From Gammaproteobacteria bacterium (lineage in GTDB: Bacteria; Pseudomonadota; Gammaproteobacteria; Enterobacterales; Psychrobiaceae): a stretch of 9,156 nt of DNA. Below, one piece after another: positions 1-7,347 of this stretch. The notes beneath the pieces are model-generated. The model searched no databases. It was not told the origin of the DNA and saw only the letters and a program-made list of their open reading frames with translations. Positions within the stretch are counted from its first letter, which is position 1. Every line of letters begins with the position of its first letter. The stretch lies in the NCBI GenBank assembly GCA_013214885.1, contig JABSRS010000119.1:1-9156 (forward strand), read 5' to 3'. The position numbers were made by a program, and so were the translations under genes.

Positions 1-592
1 AGTTTTCAGCGTAGCTTAACTCGTTCTTAGGGTACATGAATGGCTGACCGATGCTGTACTTGTAGCTCATTGCTGCAAGGGTAGGCATTTTAGAAATCAG
101 GCGGAAAGCAGCGATTTCACGGTGACGAGGGTTATTAACGTCTAGTGAATCGTGATAGAACGACGATAATGCACCAACAACACCACAAAGGATCGACATT
201 GGGTGGGCATCGCGACCGAAGCCCTTATAAAAATGCATAAGTTGGTCATTAAACATCGTATGATTCTTAACGATAGATACAAATTCTTCGTATTGTGCTT
301 TAGTTGGCTTGTCGCCATAAAGCAAAATGTAACAAACTTCTAAGTAATCAGCATTATTAGCTAATTGATCGATTGGGTAACCGCGATGCAAAAGAATGCC
401 TTTAGCGCCATCGATGTAAGTAATTTCTGATTCGCAAGATGCGGTAGCCATGAAGCCTGGATCAAATGTGAAATGGCCTGTGCCGCCAAGCTTGCTGATG
501 TCAATTACATCGTGGCCTGCAGTACCTGAGGTAATTGGTAGTTCAATTATCTCTTTACCGTCGACCGTTAGGGTGGCGTGACGCTGTGTCAT
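1..592 (-). CDS. gltA: Citrate synthase, type II (hexameric), N-terminal part
   Basis: Condenses oxaloacetate with acetyl-CoA to citrate in the cytoplasm, the entry step of the TCA cycle. The first 197 codons are present and the gene runs off the left edge; the E. coli enzyme has 427 residues. The protein begins [12 protein letters not shown] and carries stretches typical of proteobacterial GltA: FTFDPGF (41-47), ASCES (51-55), [14 protein letters not shown] (65-78), [19 protein letters not shown] (146-164) and YKYSIGQPF (178-186). The catalytic His and Asp residues lie in the missing C-terminal half. The ATG at 592 is preceded by the strong Shine-Dalgarno AGAGGAG (minus strand, 607-601) with an 8-base spacer, and its position matches the E. 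coli start. At residue 110, Asn stands where E. coli has Arg109 (mature numbering) of the allosteric NADH site, while the neighbouring His and Thr are kept; Pseudomonas GltA, as I recall it, also has Asn there. It is transcribed divergently from sdhC. Confidence 0.97.
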   Translation of the reverse strand, partial: MTQRHATLTVDGKEIIELPITSGTAGHDVIDISKLGGTGHFTFDPGFMATASCESEITYIDGAKGILLHRGYPIDQLANNADYLEVCYILLYGDKPTKAQYEEFVSIVKNHTMFNDQLMHFYKGFGRDAHPMSILCGVVGALSSFYHDSLDVNNPRHREIAAFRLISKMPTLAAMSYKYSIGQPFMYPKNELSYAEN

Positions 593-662
593 ATAATTTG
601 CTCCTCTGTTATTTTAGTATTTTTATTCAGCTTTTATACATAGCAGATAAATAAATGCCCGT

Positions 663-692
663 ATTTAACCTAAAAAGTGCATATCTTGTCAA
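663..692 (-). promoter_or_regulatory. Candidate sigma70 promoter for gltA
   Basis: Reading leftward, a consensus -35 TTGACA (692-687) is followed after 18 bases by TTAAAT (668-663), a 4/6 match to TATAAT. Transcription would start near 655 and give a leader of roughly 60 bases before the gltA start codon. The perfect -35 is the main support; the -10 is mediocre, so the exact start is uncertain. Confidence 0.4.
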
Positions 693-736
693 TTTAAATG
701 AGTGTTTAAGATCAAGATTGTTGCAAATACATTTAA

Positions 737-761
737 TTACTGGTTATTTATTAACCAGTAA
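737..761. repeat. Inverted repeat, 10-bp arms, 5-base loop
   Basis: TTACTGGTTA (737-746) and TAACCAGTAA (752-761) are perfect reverse complements separated by TTTAT. No T-run follows on either strand, so it does not look like an intrinsic terminator. The ACTGGT...ACCAGT half sites resemble those of GntR-family operators such as FadR, but the inner spacing is 9 bases, not the 3 expected for FadR, so that assignment is not supported. It lies upstream of both candidate promoters, where a regulator dyad would be expected. Confidence 0.6.
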
Positions 762-798
762 ATGTTAATATCAATAGCTTGGATGATTTCACTAATTG

Positions 799-854
799 AT
801 CATTTAAAAAAAGAGCTGGCTTTAGGCGCCATTTAAACGCCATTTTTAAATGAT
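799..854. repeat. Inverted repeat with 12-bp arms enclosing a direct repeat
   Basis: ATCATTTAAAAA (799-810) and TTTTTAAATGAT (843-854) are perfect reverse complements, 32 bases apart. The interior contains CGCCATTT twice (827-834 and 838-845), a direct repeat with an 11-base period, close to one helical turn. The element ends 17 bases before the candidate sdhC -35, a position suited to an activator or repressor site, but I recognise no known binding motif. Confidence 0.55.
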
Positions 855-871
855 TTAGACTACTACATTAA

Positions 872-900
872 TTGTATTTAGCCATTAGTCCCAGTATACT
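872..900 (+). promoter_or_regulatory. Candidate sigma70 promoter for sdhCDAB
   Basis: TTGTAT (872-877), 17 bases, then TATACT (895-900): a 3/6 match to the -35 and 5/6 to the -10 with ideal spacing. The start site would be near 907 and the sdhC leader about 170 bases long; the E. coli sdhC leader is also long. A perfect TATAAT at 940-945 is an alternative, but it has no good -35 at 16-18 bases (TCGACT at 914-919 is 20 bases away), so it would need an activator. Confidence 0.4.
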
Positions 901-1033
901 TTCGTCGGATTTATCGACTGTTGCAGAACTGCGACAATCTATAATACCAAAAAGAGCAAGATCAGGATGATCATTATACATGGCGTTCTGGGAAAATATT
1001 TCTTGTCGGAGCCTAAGAAACTTGCTTTTTTAT

Positions 1034-1045
1034 AACAATAATAGG
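1034..1045 (+). promoter_or_regulatory. Possible Hfq-binding ARN repeat in the sdhC leader
   Basis: AAC AAT AAT AGG forms four consecutive A-R-N triplets, the motif bound by the distal face of Hfq, about 20 bases upstream of the sdhC Shine-Dalgarno. In E. coli, sdhC translation is controlled by Hfq-dependent small RNAs around this part of the message. The motif is short and A-rich leaders produce it by chance, so this is only a candidate. Confidence 0.25.
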
Positions 1046-1076
1046 CTTCATATAGTAGAGCTAAGAGAGCACAATC

Positions 1077-1451
1077 GTGAAAAAGCAAAGACCTGTAAAC
1101 CTTGACTTACAGACAATTAGCTTTCCATTAACTGCAATTGCATCAATCTTACATCGTGTAAGTGGCGTTATCATGTTTTTCGCTACTGGTATTTTGATGT
1201 GGTTTCTTGCTGAATCGTTATCGTCACCTTTAGGTTTCGCCAACGTGCAACAATTAATGGGTAGTTTTTTGGCTAAATTTGTATTCTGGGGAATTCTAAC
1301 TGCACTCGCATATCATCTAATTGTCGGTATTCGTCATATCATTATGGATATGGGCTACGGTGAAGATTTCGATACTGCCACCCAATCGGCTCAAATAACC
1401 ATGGTTATTTCAGTTATCCTATCAATTTTAGCAGGAGTTTGGGTATGGTAG
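1077..1451 (+). CDS. sdhC: Succinate dehydrogenase cytochrome b556 subunit
   Basis: One of the two membrane anchors of complex II; it carries the haem b and forms part of the ubiquinone site in the inner membrane. The 124 residues open with KKQRPVNLDLQTI, nearly identical to E. coli SdhC. Three hydrophobic helices lie at roughly 28-47, 62-85 and 103-124. Ser23 and Arg27 in the ASILHRVSG motif correspond to the E. coli quinone-site Ser27 and Arg31, and His80 in AYHLIVGIRH to the haem ligand His84. The start is GTG: an in-frame TAA at 1062-1064 rules out any longer form, and AAGAGAG (1063-1069) sits 7 bases upstream. E. coli SdhC begins four codons earlier, so this protein is slightly shorter at the N terminus. 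It is the first gene of sdhCDAB and its end overlaps sdhD. Confidence 0.97.
   Translation: MKKQRPVNLDLQTISFPLTAIASILHRVSGVIMFFATGILMWFLAESLSSPLGFANVQQLMGSFLAKFVFWGILTALAYHLIVGIRHIIMDMGYGEDFDTATQSAQITMVISVILSILAGVWVW
1433..1437 (+). promoter_or_regulatory. Ribosome binding site that fixes the sdhD start
   Basis: AGGAG inside the end of sdhC, 7 bases before the ATG at 1445. It supports 1445 rather than the in-frame TTG at 1439, which would lie only one base away. Confidence 0.75.
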
Positions 1452-1789
1452 CCAACGCAGCAACATTAGGACGCAGTGGCGTTCATGATTATATAATCAT
1501 TCGTGTCGCAGGCATTAATTTGGCTGTGTACGCAATATTCTTATTAGGATTCTTCCTAACTAATGATGTTACTTACCTAACTTGGAAATCGTTGTTTTCA
1601 AATTTAGGAATGCAGGTATTCACCATTATCACCTTATTGTCACTACTAGCCCACGTGTGGATTGGTATTTGGCAGGTGCTAACAGATTACATTAAGCCTG
1701 TTGGTCTTCGTTTTGTTCTTCAGCTAGCGTTAAATGTCATGGCATTTAGTTATGTAGTCGCTGGCGTTGTTATCTTATTGGGAGTCTAA
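1445..1789 (+). CDS. sdhD: Succinate dehydrogenase membrane anchor subunit
   Basis: Second hydrophobic anchor of complex II; with SdhC it binds haem b and ubiquinone. It has 114 residues (115 in E. coli), beginning [15 protein letters not shown] against E. coli MVSNASALGRNGVHD. Three predicted helices lie at about 17-38, 56-78 and 86-113. His70 in LLAHVWIG corresponds to the E. coli haem ligand His71, and Tyr82 in [10 protein letters not shown] to the quinone-binding Tyr83; the one-residue shift comes from a short gap before Trp47. An in-frame TTG at 1439 would add two residues, but homology and the Shine-Dalgarno favour the ATG at 1445. The start overlaps the sdhC stop by 7 bases (ATGGTAG), which suggests translational coupling and equal output of the two anchors. 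E. coli has the same arrangement. Confidence 0.96.
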   Translation: MVANAATLGRSGVHDYIIIRVAGINLAVYAIFLLGFFLTNDVTYLTWKSLFSNLGMQVFTIITLLSLLAHVWIGIWQVLTDYIKPVGLRFVLQLALNVMAFSYVVAGVVILLGV

Positions 1790-1791
1790 AA

Positions 1792-3558
1792 GTGGCTATT
1801 CCTGTTCTAGAATTTGATGCAGTTGTTATCGGCGCTGGCGGCGCGGGTATGCGCGCTGCACTACAAATCACGCAAGAAGGTAAAACTTGTGCGTTGATTT
1901 CTAAAGTATTCCCAACTCGTTCACACACTGTATCTGCGCAAGGTGGTATCACCGTTGCGCTTGGTAACACTCATGATGATGATTGGCAGTGGCACATGTA
2001 CGATACGGTTAAAGGTTCTGATTTTATCGGTGACCAAGACGCTATCGAATTTATGTGTGAAGCGGGTCCTGAAGCGGTTATCGAACTTGAAACGATGGGT
2101 CTACCATTTTCTCGTTTAGAAAACGGCAAGATTTACCAACGTCCGTTCGGTGGTCAGTCTCTTAATTTTGGTGGTGAACAAGCGGCGCGTACAGCGGCAG
2201 CAGCGGATCGTACTGGTCACGCATTGTTACACTTGCTTTATCAGCAAAATGTTAAAAACGAAACCAACATTTTCAGCGAATGGTTTGCCCTTGATTTAGT
2301 TAAAAATGAAGATGGCACAGTCGTTGGTTGTACCGCAATGAACATTGAGACTGGTGAAATTGTATATTTCAAAGGTCGTGCAACGGTTCTTGCAACGGGT
2401 GGAGCAGGTCGTATTTACGCCTCAACCACTAATGCTCACATCAATACTGGTGACGGTGTTGGTATGGCAATCCGCGCTGGCTGCACCATGCAAGACATGG
2501 AAATGTGGCAGTTCCACCCGACAGGTATCGCAGGTTCTGGCGTACTAGTTACTGAAGGTTGTCGTGGTGAAGGCGGTTATTTATTAAATAAAGATGGCGA
2601 ACGTTTCATGGAACGTTATGCGCCGAACGCTAAAGATTTAGCGTCGCGTGACGTAGTAGCTCGTTCAATGATGAGTGAAATCCGTGAAGGCCGTGGTCTT
2701 GATGGTCCTCTTGGTCCACATCTATTGTTAAAGCTTGATCATCTAGGTAAAGAAACGCTTGAGTCTCGTTTGCCTGGTGTGTGTGATTTATCACGTACCT
2801 TTGCTCACGTTGATCCTGTTGAAGCACCAATTCCAGTATTACCGACTTGCCATTACATGATGGGCGGCGTACTTGCTAACATTCACGGTCAAGCGTTACT
2901 GCGCGGCCATGATGGCGAAGATACGGTGATTGAAGGTTTATTTGCTGTTGGTGAGATTGCTTGTGTATCTGTCCACGGTGCTAACCGCTTAGGTGGCAAC
3001 TCGCTACTTGATTTAGTGGTATTTGGTCGTAGTGCTGGTCAATTCTTGGGTAAATACCTAACGGATGAACTAAAGCATAAAGATGCCTCTGAAGCTAATG
3101 TCGATGCTGCACTTGCGCGTTTAAATCGTTGGGAAAGCAACAAAGACGGTGAAGATCCAGTTCAAATCAAGAAAGACATGCAGCTTTGTATGCAGCTTAA
3201 CTTCTCGGTATTCCGTGAAGGTAAAGCAATGGCAGAAGGTTTAGCTGAGCTTAAGAGCATTCGTAAGCGTCTGCAAAATGCTAAGTTGTCTGACAACTCT
3301 GCTGAATTCAACACTCAGCGTATTGAATGTTTAGAATTAGATAACTTGATGGAAACTGCTTATGCAACAGCTGTTGCAGCAAACTTCCGTGAAGAAAGTC
3401 GTGGTGCTCACTCGCGTGAAGATTTCCCAGATCGTGATGATGTTAATTGGCTATGTCACAGTGTTTATCACCCTGATACTGAAACCATGAGTAAGCGTGA
3501 CGTTAACTTTGCGCCGCATAAGCGTGAAGCCTTCCCACCTAAAGCTCGTATTTACTAA
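1792..3558 (+). CDS. sdhA: Succinate dehydrogenase flavoprotein subunit
   Basis: Catalytic subunit of complex II: oxidises succinate to fumarate on a covalently bound FAD at the cytoplasmic face and passes electrons to SdhB. Its 588 residues equal the length of E. coli SdhA, and numbering matches. The FAD Rossmann motif GAGGAG is at 14-19, the FAD-linking His45 in [11 protein letters not shown], and the active-site residues His242 (WQFHPTG), Arg286 (SRDVVARS), His354 (TCHYMMGG) and Arg399 (GANRLGGNS) are all in place. The C-terminal helical domain ends PPKARIY. The start is GTG at 1792, three bases after the sdhD stop, with GGAG (1781-1784) 7 bases upstream; the first residues ([14 protein letters not shown]) align with E. 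coli [14 protein letters not shown]. No sign of truncation or frameshift. Confidence 0.98.
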   Translation: MAIPVLEFDAVVIGAGGAGMRAALQITQEGKTCALISKVFPTRSHTVSAQGGITVALGNTHDDDWQWHMYDTVKGSDFIGDQDAIEFMCEAGPEAVIELETMGLPFSRLENGKIYQRPFGGQSLNFGGEQAARTAAAADRTGHALLHLLYQQNVKNETNIFSEWFALDLVKNEDGTVVGCTAMNIETGEIVYFKGRATVLATGGAGRIYASTTNAHINTGDGVGMAIRAGCTMQDMEMWQFHPTGIAGSGVLVTEGCRGEGGYLLNKDGERFMERYAPNAKDLASRDVVARSMMSEIREGRGLDGPLGPHLLLKLDHLGKETLESRLPGVCDLSRTFAHVDPVEAPIPVLPTCHYMMGGVLANIHGQALLRGHDGEDTVIEGLFAVGEIACVSVHGANRLGGNSLLDLVVFGRSAGQFLGKYLTDELKHKDASEANVDAALARLNRWESNKDGEDPVQIKKDMQLCMQLNFSVFREGKAMAEGLAELKSIRKRLQNAKLSDNSAEFNTQRIECLELDNLMETAYATAVAANFREESRGAHSREDFPDRDDVNWLCHSVYHPDTETMSKRDVNFAPHKREAFPPKARIY

Positions 3559-3568
3559 GGAGAGTGTG

Positions 3569-4279
3569 ATGAAAAAATTATTCTCAATTTATCGCTACAA
3601 TCCTGATGTTGATGCGAAACCTTTCATGAAAGATTACACGTTAGAAATCGAAGACGGTTCTGACATGATGGTCCTTGATGCGCTGCTTTTATTAAAAGAG
3701 CAAGATCCTACTCTATCTTTCCGTCGTTCGTGTCGTGAAGGTGTTTGTGGTAGTGATGGTCTAAACATGAACGGCAAAAATGGCCTGGCATGTATTACCC
3801 CGTTATCAGATCTTAAAGGCAATACCATTATTTTACGTCCGCTACCTGGTTTGCCAGTGGTCCGTGATTTAATTATCGACATGAGCCAGTTCTATATCCA
3901 GTATGAAAAGGTTAAGCCTTACCTGATTAACGATGGTAAGAATCCACCGGCGCGTGAGCACTTACAAACTGTTGAAGAACGTGACAAGTTAGATGGTCTA
4001 TACGAATGTATTTTATGTGCATGTTGTTCGACTTCTTGTCCGTCATTCTGGTGGAACCCTGATAAATTCATTGGTCCAGCGGGTCTGTTGCATGCTTATC
4101 GTTTCTTAATCGATAGTCGCGATACAGCAACTGAAGAGCGTTTAAGCAATCTTGATGACGCATTCAGCGTATTCCGTTGTCACGGCATCATGAACTGCGT
4201 TAGCGTTTGTCCTAAAGGGTTAAACCCGACTAAGGCAATTGGTCACATTAAATCTATGTTGTTAAACAGAGCGGTTTAA
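3569..4279 (+). CDS. sdhB: Succinate dehydrogenase iron-sulfur subunit
   Basis: Electron-transfer subunit of complex II, linking the SdhA flavin to the quinone site through three Fe-S clusters. It has 236 residues (238 in E. coli). The [2Fe-2S] ligands are Cys55, Cys60, Asp63 and Cys75; Asp in place of the third Cys is normal for E. coli-type SdhB. The C-terminal ferredoxin-like domain carries Cys147, Cys150, Cys153 and Cys214 for the [4Fe-4S] cluster, and Cys157, Cys204 and Cys210 for the [3Fe-4S] cluster. The ATG at 3569 has AAGGAG (3557-3562) 6 bases upstream, overlapping the sdhA stop, and MKKLFSIYRYNPDVD aligns with E. coli MRLEFSIYRYNPDVD. The frame is open further upstream into sdhA, but that extension has no homology support. 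A strong terminator follows. Confidence 0.98.
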   Translation: MKKLFSIYRYNPDVDAKPFMKDYTLEIEDGSDMMVLDALLLLKEQDPTLSFRRSCREGVCGSDGLNMNGKNGLACITPLSDLKGNTIILRPLPGLPVVRDLIIDMSQFYIQYEKVKPYLINDGKNPPAREHLQTVEERDKLDGLYECILCACCSTSCPSFWWNPDKFIGPAGLLHAYRFLIDSRDTATEERLSNLDDAFSVFRCHGIMNCVSVCPKGLNPTKAIGHIKSMLLNRAV

Positions 4280-4312
4280 GATGAACCTTGGCGAATGTAG
4301 CTAAAATATTTC

Positions 4313-4349
4313 AATAGCCATGACCTCTTTAGAGTTCATGGCTATTTTT
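4313..4349 (+). terminator. Intrinsic terminator after sdhB
   Basis: AATAGCCATGA (4313-4323) pairs perfectly over 11 bp with TCATGGCTATT (4336-4346); the loop can add a small CTC/GAG stem. The right arm runs into a T tract (4345-4349). The hairpin lies 34 bases past the sdhB stop, so it should end much of the sdhCDAB message before sucA. The U tract is only five bases long, so some read-through is possible. Confidence 0.85.
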
Positions 4350-4365
4350 GTATTAGCAATATATT

Positions 4366-4384
4366 TGTTTACAAGATGTAAACA
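4366..4384. repeat. 19-bp dyad TGTTTACAAGATGTAAACA upstream of sucA
   Basis: Perfect 8-bp arms TGTTTACA and TGTAAACA around AGA. It is not followed by a T-run, and it covers the -35 and part of the spacer of a possible sucA promoter, as a repressor operator would. The half-site order is opposite to the TyrR box (TGTAAA-N6-TTTACA), and it does not fit the CRP, FNR, FadR or PdhR consensus sequences. The cognate factor is unknown. Confidence 0.55.
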
Positions 4385-4397
4385 GTATGTAGCTAAT
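4368..4397 (+). promoter_or_regulatory. Candidate promoter for sucAB(CD)
   Basis: TTTACA (4368-4373, 5/6 match to the -35), 18 bases, then GCTAAT (4392-4397, 4/6 match to the -10). It lies just downstream of the sdhB terminator, where a separate suc promoter would be needed. Transcription would begin near 4404 with a leader of about 110 bases. A weaker alternative is TTGGGT (4420-4425) with TAATAT (4444-4449). AT-rich DNA yields such matches easily, so confidence is low. Confidence 0.3.
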
Positions 4398-4512
4398 ATA
4401 TTAAATAATTAAAGTGTATTTGGGTAACTGACGTTGTAATAATTAATATTTTTGATTAATGCAATCGAGAGTTACAACTATTTTGTAGCGTTTTTTATAA
4501 AAAGGGCAAAAA

Positions 4513-7329
4513 ATGCATGAAGGCATAATGAAGACGTGGTTAGAGTCGTCTCATCTGGCTGGTGCTAATGCAAGCTATATAGAAGGGTTGTATGAGGACT
4601 TTCTTGAAGATGCAACTGCTGTTTCTGACGAATGGCGTACTGTTTTTGAACAGTTAGCTGTTAGTCCAGAAGATGCAGGCATCCAAGATGTTAATCATAC
4701 TAAGATCCGTGATTACTTCCGCCGTGCAGCAAAAGAGGCCCGTGGTGGTCCTGCTAGCGAAATTGATCCGCAGACAGCTTCTAAGCAAGTAAAAGTACTG
4801 CAGATGATTAACGCCTACCGTTTCCGCGGTCATCAACACGCCAACCTTGATCCATTAGGATTATGGGAGCGTCAAAAGGTAGCTGAGTTAAATCCAGCTT
4901 TTCACACATTAGATCAAGACGATATGAACACCGAGTTTAATGTTGGTTCATTTGCCGTTGGCAAAGAATCGATGAAACTTCGTGATCTTCATAACGCCTT
5001 AGAAAAAACCTATTGTGGCAGCGTCGGTGCAGAGTATATGCACATTACCGATACTGAAGAAAAGCGTTGGATCCAGCAGCAACTTGAATCTGTTCAAAGT
5101 TCACCAGGCTATAGCAACGACGAAAAAATTCGTTTGTTATCAGGATTAACTGCCGCTGAAGGTATTGAAAAATACATCGGTGCTAAATTTCCTGGTGCTA
5201 AACGTTTTTCTCTTGAAGGCGGCGGCGCTTTAATCCCAATGTTACGCGAGATTTTATATAAAGCTGGCGAACATGGTGCTAAAGAAATCGTGTTGGGCAT
5301 GGCTCACCGTGGTCGACTAAATGTCTTGGTTAACTTGCTGGGTAAAAAACCGTCAGAGTTATTTGACGAGTTTGCTGGTACTCACGACAAAATAGATGGC
5401 TCGGGTGATGTTAAATATCATCAAGGTTTCTCGGCTGATTTCGAAACACCTCATGGTGCACTTCATGTTGCTATGGCGTTTAACCCATCGCACCTTGAAA
5501 TCGTTAACCCAGTGGTTATCGGTAGCGTTCGCGCTCGTCAAGACCGTTTAGAATGTAAAGACGGTAAGCTAGTGATGCCAATCACCATTCACGGTGATAG
5601 TGCAATTGCTGGACAGGGCGTAGTACAAGAGACGTTTAATATGTCTCAGACTCGTGGCTTTAAGGTTGGCGGTACTATTCGTATCGTGATTAACAACCAA
5701 GTTGGTTTCACCACCAACAATCCTGAAGACATGCGCTCTACTATGTACTGTACCGACATCGCTAAGATGGTTCAGGCGCCAATTTTCCACGTTAATGGTG
5801 ACGATCCAGAAGCGGTTGCTTTTGTGTCTCGTATTGCGGTTGATTATCGTAACAAGTTCAAACGCGATGTCGTGATTGACTTGGTTTGTTATCGTCGTCA
5901 TGGCCATAACGAAGCCGATGAGCCAAATGCAACGCAGCCATTGATGTACCAAAAGATTAAACGTCATCCGACCCCGCGTAAAATTTATGCAGATAAATTG
6001 CTCGCAGCTCAAATAGTAGAACAAGCTGATTTGTCTGGAATGATTAATGATTATCGTGACCGTTTAGATCATGGTGATTGTGTGGTTGATGAATGGCGTC
6101 CAATGACCCTTCATTCAACTGATTGGGCTCCGTATATCGGACACGATTGGGACATCCCTTATGACGCGACTTTGCCACTTGAAAAAGTGACAGTACTTGC
6201 CCATAAAATGTGTCAGTACCCAGAAGAGCATAAGCTCCAGTCACGTGTGGCTAAGATCTATAACGATCGCGTTACCATGGCTAATGGTGAGAAAGCGGTT
6301 GATTGGGGTTTTGCAGAGAATCTGGCTTACGCCACTATTCTTGAACAAGGCACCAACATTCGTTTGATCGGTCAAGATAGTGCTCGTGGCACGTTCTTCC
6401 ACCGTCACGCTGTATTGCATAACCAAACTGACGCTAGCACGTATACACCGCTGAAAAATATCTCGGAAAACCAAGGTAAATTCAGACTGTATGATTCGGT
6501 GTTATCTGAAAACTCAGTCGTCGCGTTTGAATACGGTTACACCACCGCTGAGCCAGCTGGTTTGAATATTTGGGAAGCTCAATTTGGCGATTTCGCGAAC
6601 TGTGCCCAAGTAGTATTTGATCAGTTTATCTCTTCTGGTGAGCAAAAGTGGGGCCGTTTATGTGGTCTAACTATGCTGTTGCCACATGGTTACGAAGGTC
6701 AAGGCCCTGAGCATTCTTCAGCCCGTCTAGAGCGCTTCTTACAACTGTGTGCCGATCATAATATGCAGGTTGTTGTCCCATCAACCCCAGCACAGATTTA
6801 TCACATGTTACGCCGCCAAGTGGTTCGCCCAATGCGTCGTCCATTAGTGGTCATGACGCCAAAATCATTGTTACGTCACCCGTTATGTACTTCGACCCTT
6901 GAAGAACTAGCGAGCGGAACGTTCCAAAACGTGATTGGTGAAATTGACGACTTAGACGCTAAGCAAGTTAAGCGCGTAGTGTTCTGTAGTGGCAAGGTTT
7001 ATTACGAGCTATTACAACAACGTCGTGCCGATGAACAAACTGACGTCGTCCTTATTCGTATCGAGCAACTTTATCCGTTCCCACATGATGAACTGACTAA
7101 GTTACTGGAACAATATAGCCATGTAACTGATTTTGTTTGGTGTCAAGAAGAGCCACAAAACCAAGGTGCTTGGTATTGTAGTCAGCATCATTTTTGGAAT
7201 GCAATTCCAAAGGGTGCACAGTTAACCTATGCTGGTCGTGAAGCGTCAGCTGCGCCTGCTTGTGGTTATCCTGCAATGCATAAATTACAACAAGCGGCGT
7301 TGATCGAATCAGCGTTGACTATTAAATAA
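4513..7329 (+). CDS. sucA: 2-oxoglutarate dehydrogenase E1 component
   Basis: Thiamine-diphosphate enzyme that decarboxylates 2-oxoglutarate and transfers the succinyl group to the lipoyl arm of SucB, in the cytoplasmic 2-oxoglutarate dehydrogenase complex. It has 938 residues (933 in E. coli). The N terminus (WLESSHLAGAN, LYEDFLED) matches the E1o-specific region. His265 (GMAHRGR) and His303 (KYHQGFS) match E. coli active-site His260 and His298. The cofactor-binding motif is HGDSAIAGQG (360-369) with NNQVGF (394-399), followed by RRHGHNEADEP (461-471). The pyrimidine domain has GQDSARGTFFHRH (620-632) and catalytic Glu673 in FEYGY. The ATG at 4513 (AAGGG 6 bases upstream) gives the same N-terminal length as E. 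coli; the ATG at 4528, with GAAGG 4 bases upstream, is a possible but less favoured start. It is separated from sdhB by a terminator and followed by sucB after 18 bases. Confidence 0.97.
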   Translation: MHEGIMKTWLESSHLAGANASYIEGLYEDFLEDATAVSDEWRTVFEQLAVSPEDAGIQDVNHTKIRDYFRRAAKEARGGPASEIDPQTASKQVKVLQMINAYRFRGHQHANLDPLGLWERQKVAELNPAFHTLDQDDMNTEFNVGSFAVGKESMKLRDLHNALEKTYCGSVGAEYMHITDTEEKRWIQQQLESVQSSPGYSNDEKIRLLSGLTAAEGIEKYIGAKFPGAKRFSLEGGGALIPMLREILYKAGEHGAKEIVLGMAHRGRLNVLVNLLGKKPSELFDEFAGTHDKIDGSGDVKYHQGFSADFETPHGALHVAMAFNPSHLEIVNPVVIGSVRARQDRLECKDGKLVMPITIHGDSAIAGQGVVQETFNMSQTRGFKVGGTIRIVINNQVGFTTNNPEDMRSTMYCTDIAKMVQAPIFHVNGDDPEAVAFVSRIAVDYRNKFKRDVVIDLVCYRRHGHNEADEPNATQPLMYQKIKRHPTPRKIYADKLLAAQIVEQADLSGMINDYRDRLDHGDCVVDEWRPMTLHSTDWAPYIGHDWDIPYDATLPLEKVTVLAHKMCQYPEEHKLQSRVAKIYNDRVTMANGEKAVDWGFAENLAYATILEQGTNIRLIGQDSARGTFFHRHAVLHNQTDASTYTPLKNISENQGKFRLYDSVLSENSVVAFEYGYTTAEPAGLNIWEAQFGDFANCAQVVFDQFISSGEQKWGRLCGLTMLLPHGYEGQGPEHSSARLERFLQLCADHNMQVVVPSTPAQIYHMLRRQVVRPMRRPLVVMTPKSLLRHPLCTSTLEELASGTFQNVIGEIDDLDAKQVKRVVFCSGKVYYELLQQRRADEQTDVVLIRIEQLYPFPHDELTKLLEQYSHVTDFVWCQEEPQNQGAWYCSQHHFWNAIPKGAQLTYAGREASAAPACGYPAMHKLQQAALIESALTIK

Positions 7330-7347
7330 ATTGAAAGGGAAAACTCG

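Larger units (their letters stand above)
593..1076. other. Divergent gltA-sdhC intergenic control region
   Basis: A 484-base AT-rich stretch with no convincing gene. It holds the gltA ribosome binding site and candidate promoter on the left, a 10-bp-arm inverted repeat (737-761), a 12-bp-arm inverted repeat (799-854) enclosing a short direct repeat, a candidate sdhC promoter (872-900) with a second TATAAT at 940-945, small hairpins (GTCG/CGAC at 904-918 and GCAG/CTGC at 923-932), two nearby GATC sites (960-972) and an ARN-rich sdhC leader. In E. coli the equivalent region is controlled by ArcA and CRP. I could not find a good CRP palindrome or a clean ArcA direct repeat here by eye. Confidence 0.7.

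Noticed and set aside
737..768. FadR or ArcA site at the 10-bp inverted repeat
   Set aside because: The ACTGGT/ACCAGT gap is 9 bases instead of 3 for FadR. For ArcA, TGTTAA at 763-768 has no matching repeat 11 bases upstream.
967..1035. 22-codon frame (MIIIHGVLGKYF...) in the sdhC leader, a possible leader peptide
   Set aside because: The only purine-rich AGG abuts the ATG with no spacer, and there is no regulatory codon run of the kind seen in attenuators. A second overlapping frame from 979 is equally unsupported.
4366..4384. TyrR box or FNR site upstream of sucA
   Set aside because: The TTTACA/TGTAAA halves are in the reverse order of the TyrR consensus with a 3-base gap, and the FNR half sites TTGAT/ATCAA are absent.
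4492..4503. 12-bp palindrome TTTTTATAAAAA next to the sucA ribosome binding site
   Set aside because: It has no loop and only A-T pairs, so it is unlikely to form a hairpin; simple AT-rich composition explains it.
5569..6024. 151-codon open frame on the minus strand inside sucA
   Set aside because: It lies fully antisense to a well-conserved part of sucA, shows no recognisable motifs and has no ribosome binding site or spacing of its own that I can see. It is a shadow of the sucA codon pattern.
6620..6650. Gln621 in the SucA motif GQDSARGTF as a lost catalytic Glu
   Set aside because: Many 2-oxoglutarate dehydrogenases, including the human enzyme as recalled, have GQD there. The catalytic Glu is Glu673 in FEYGY and is present.
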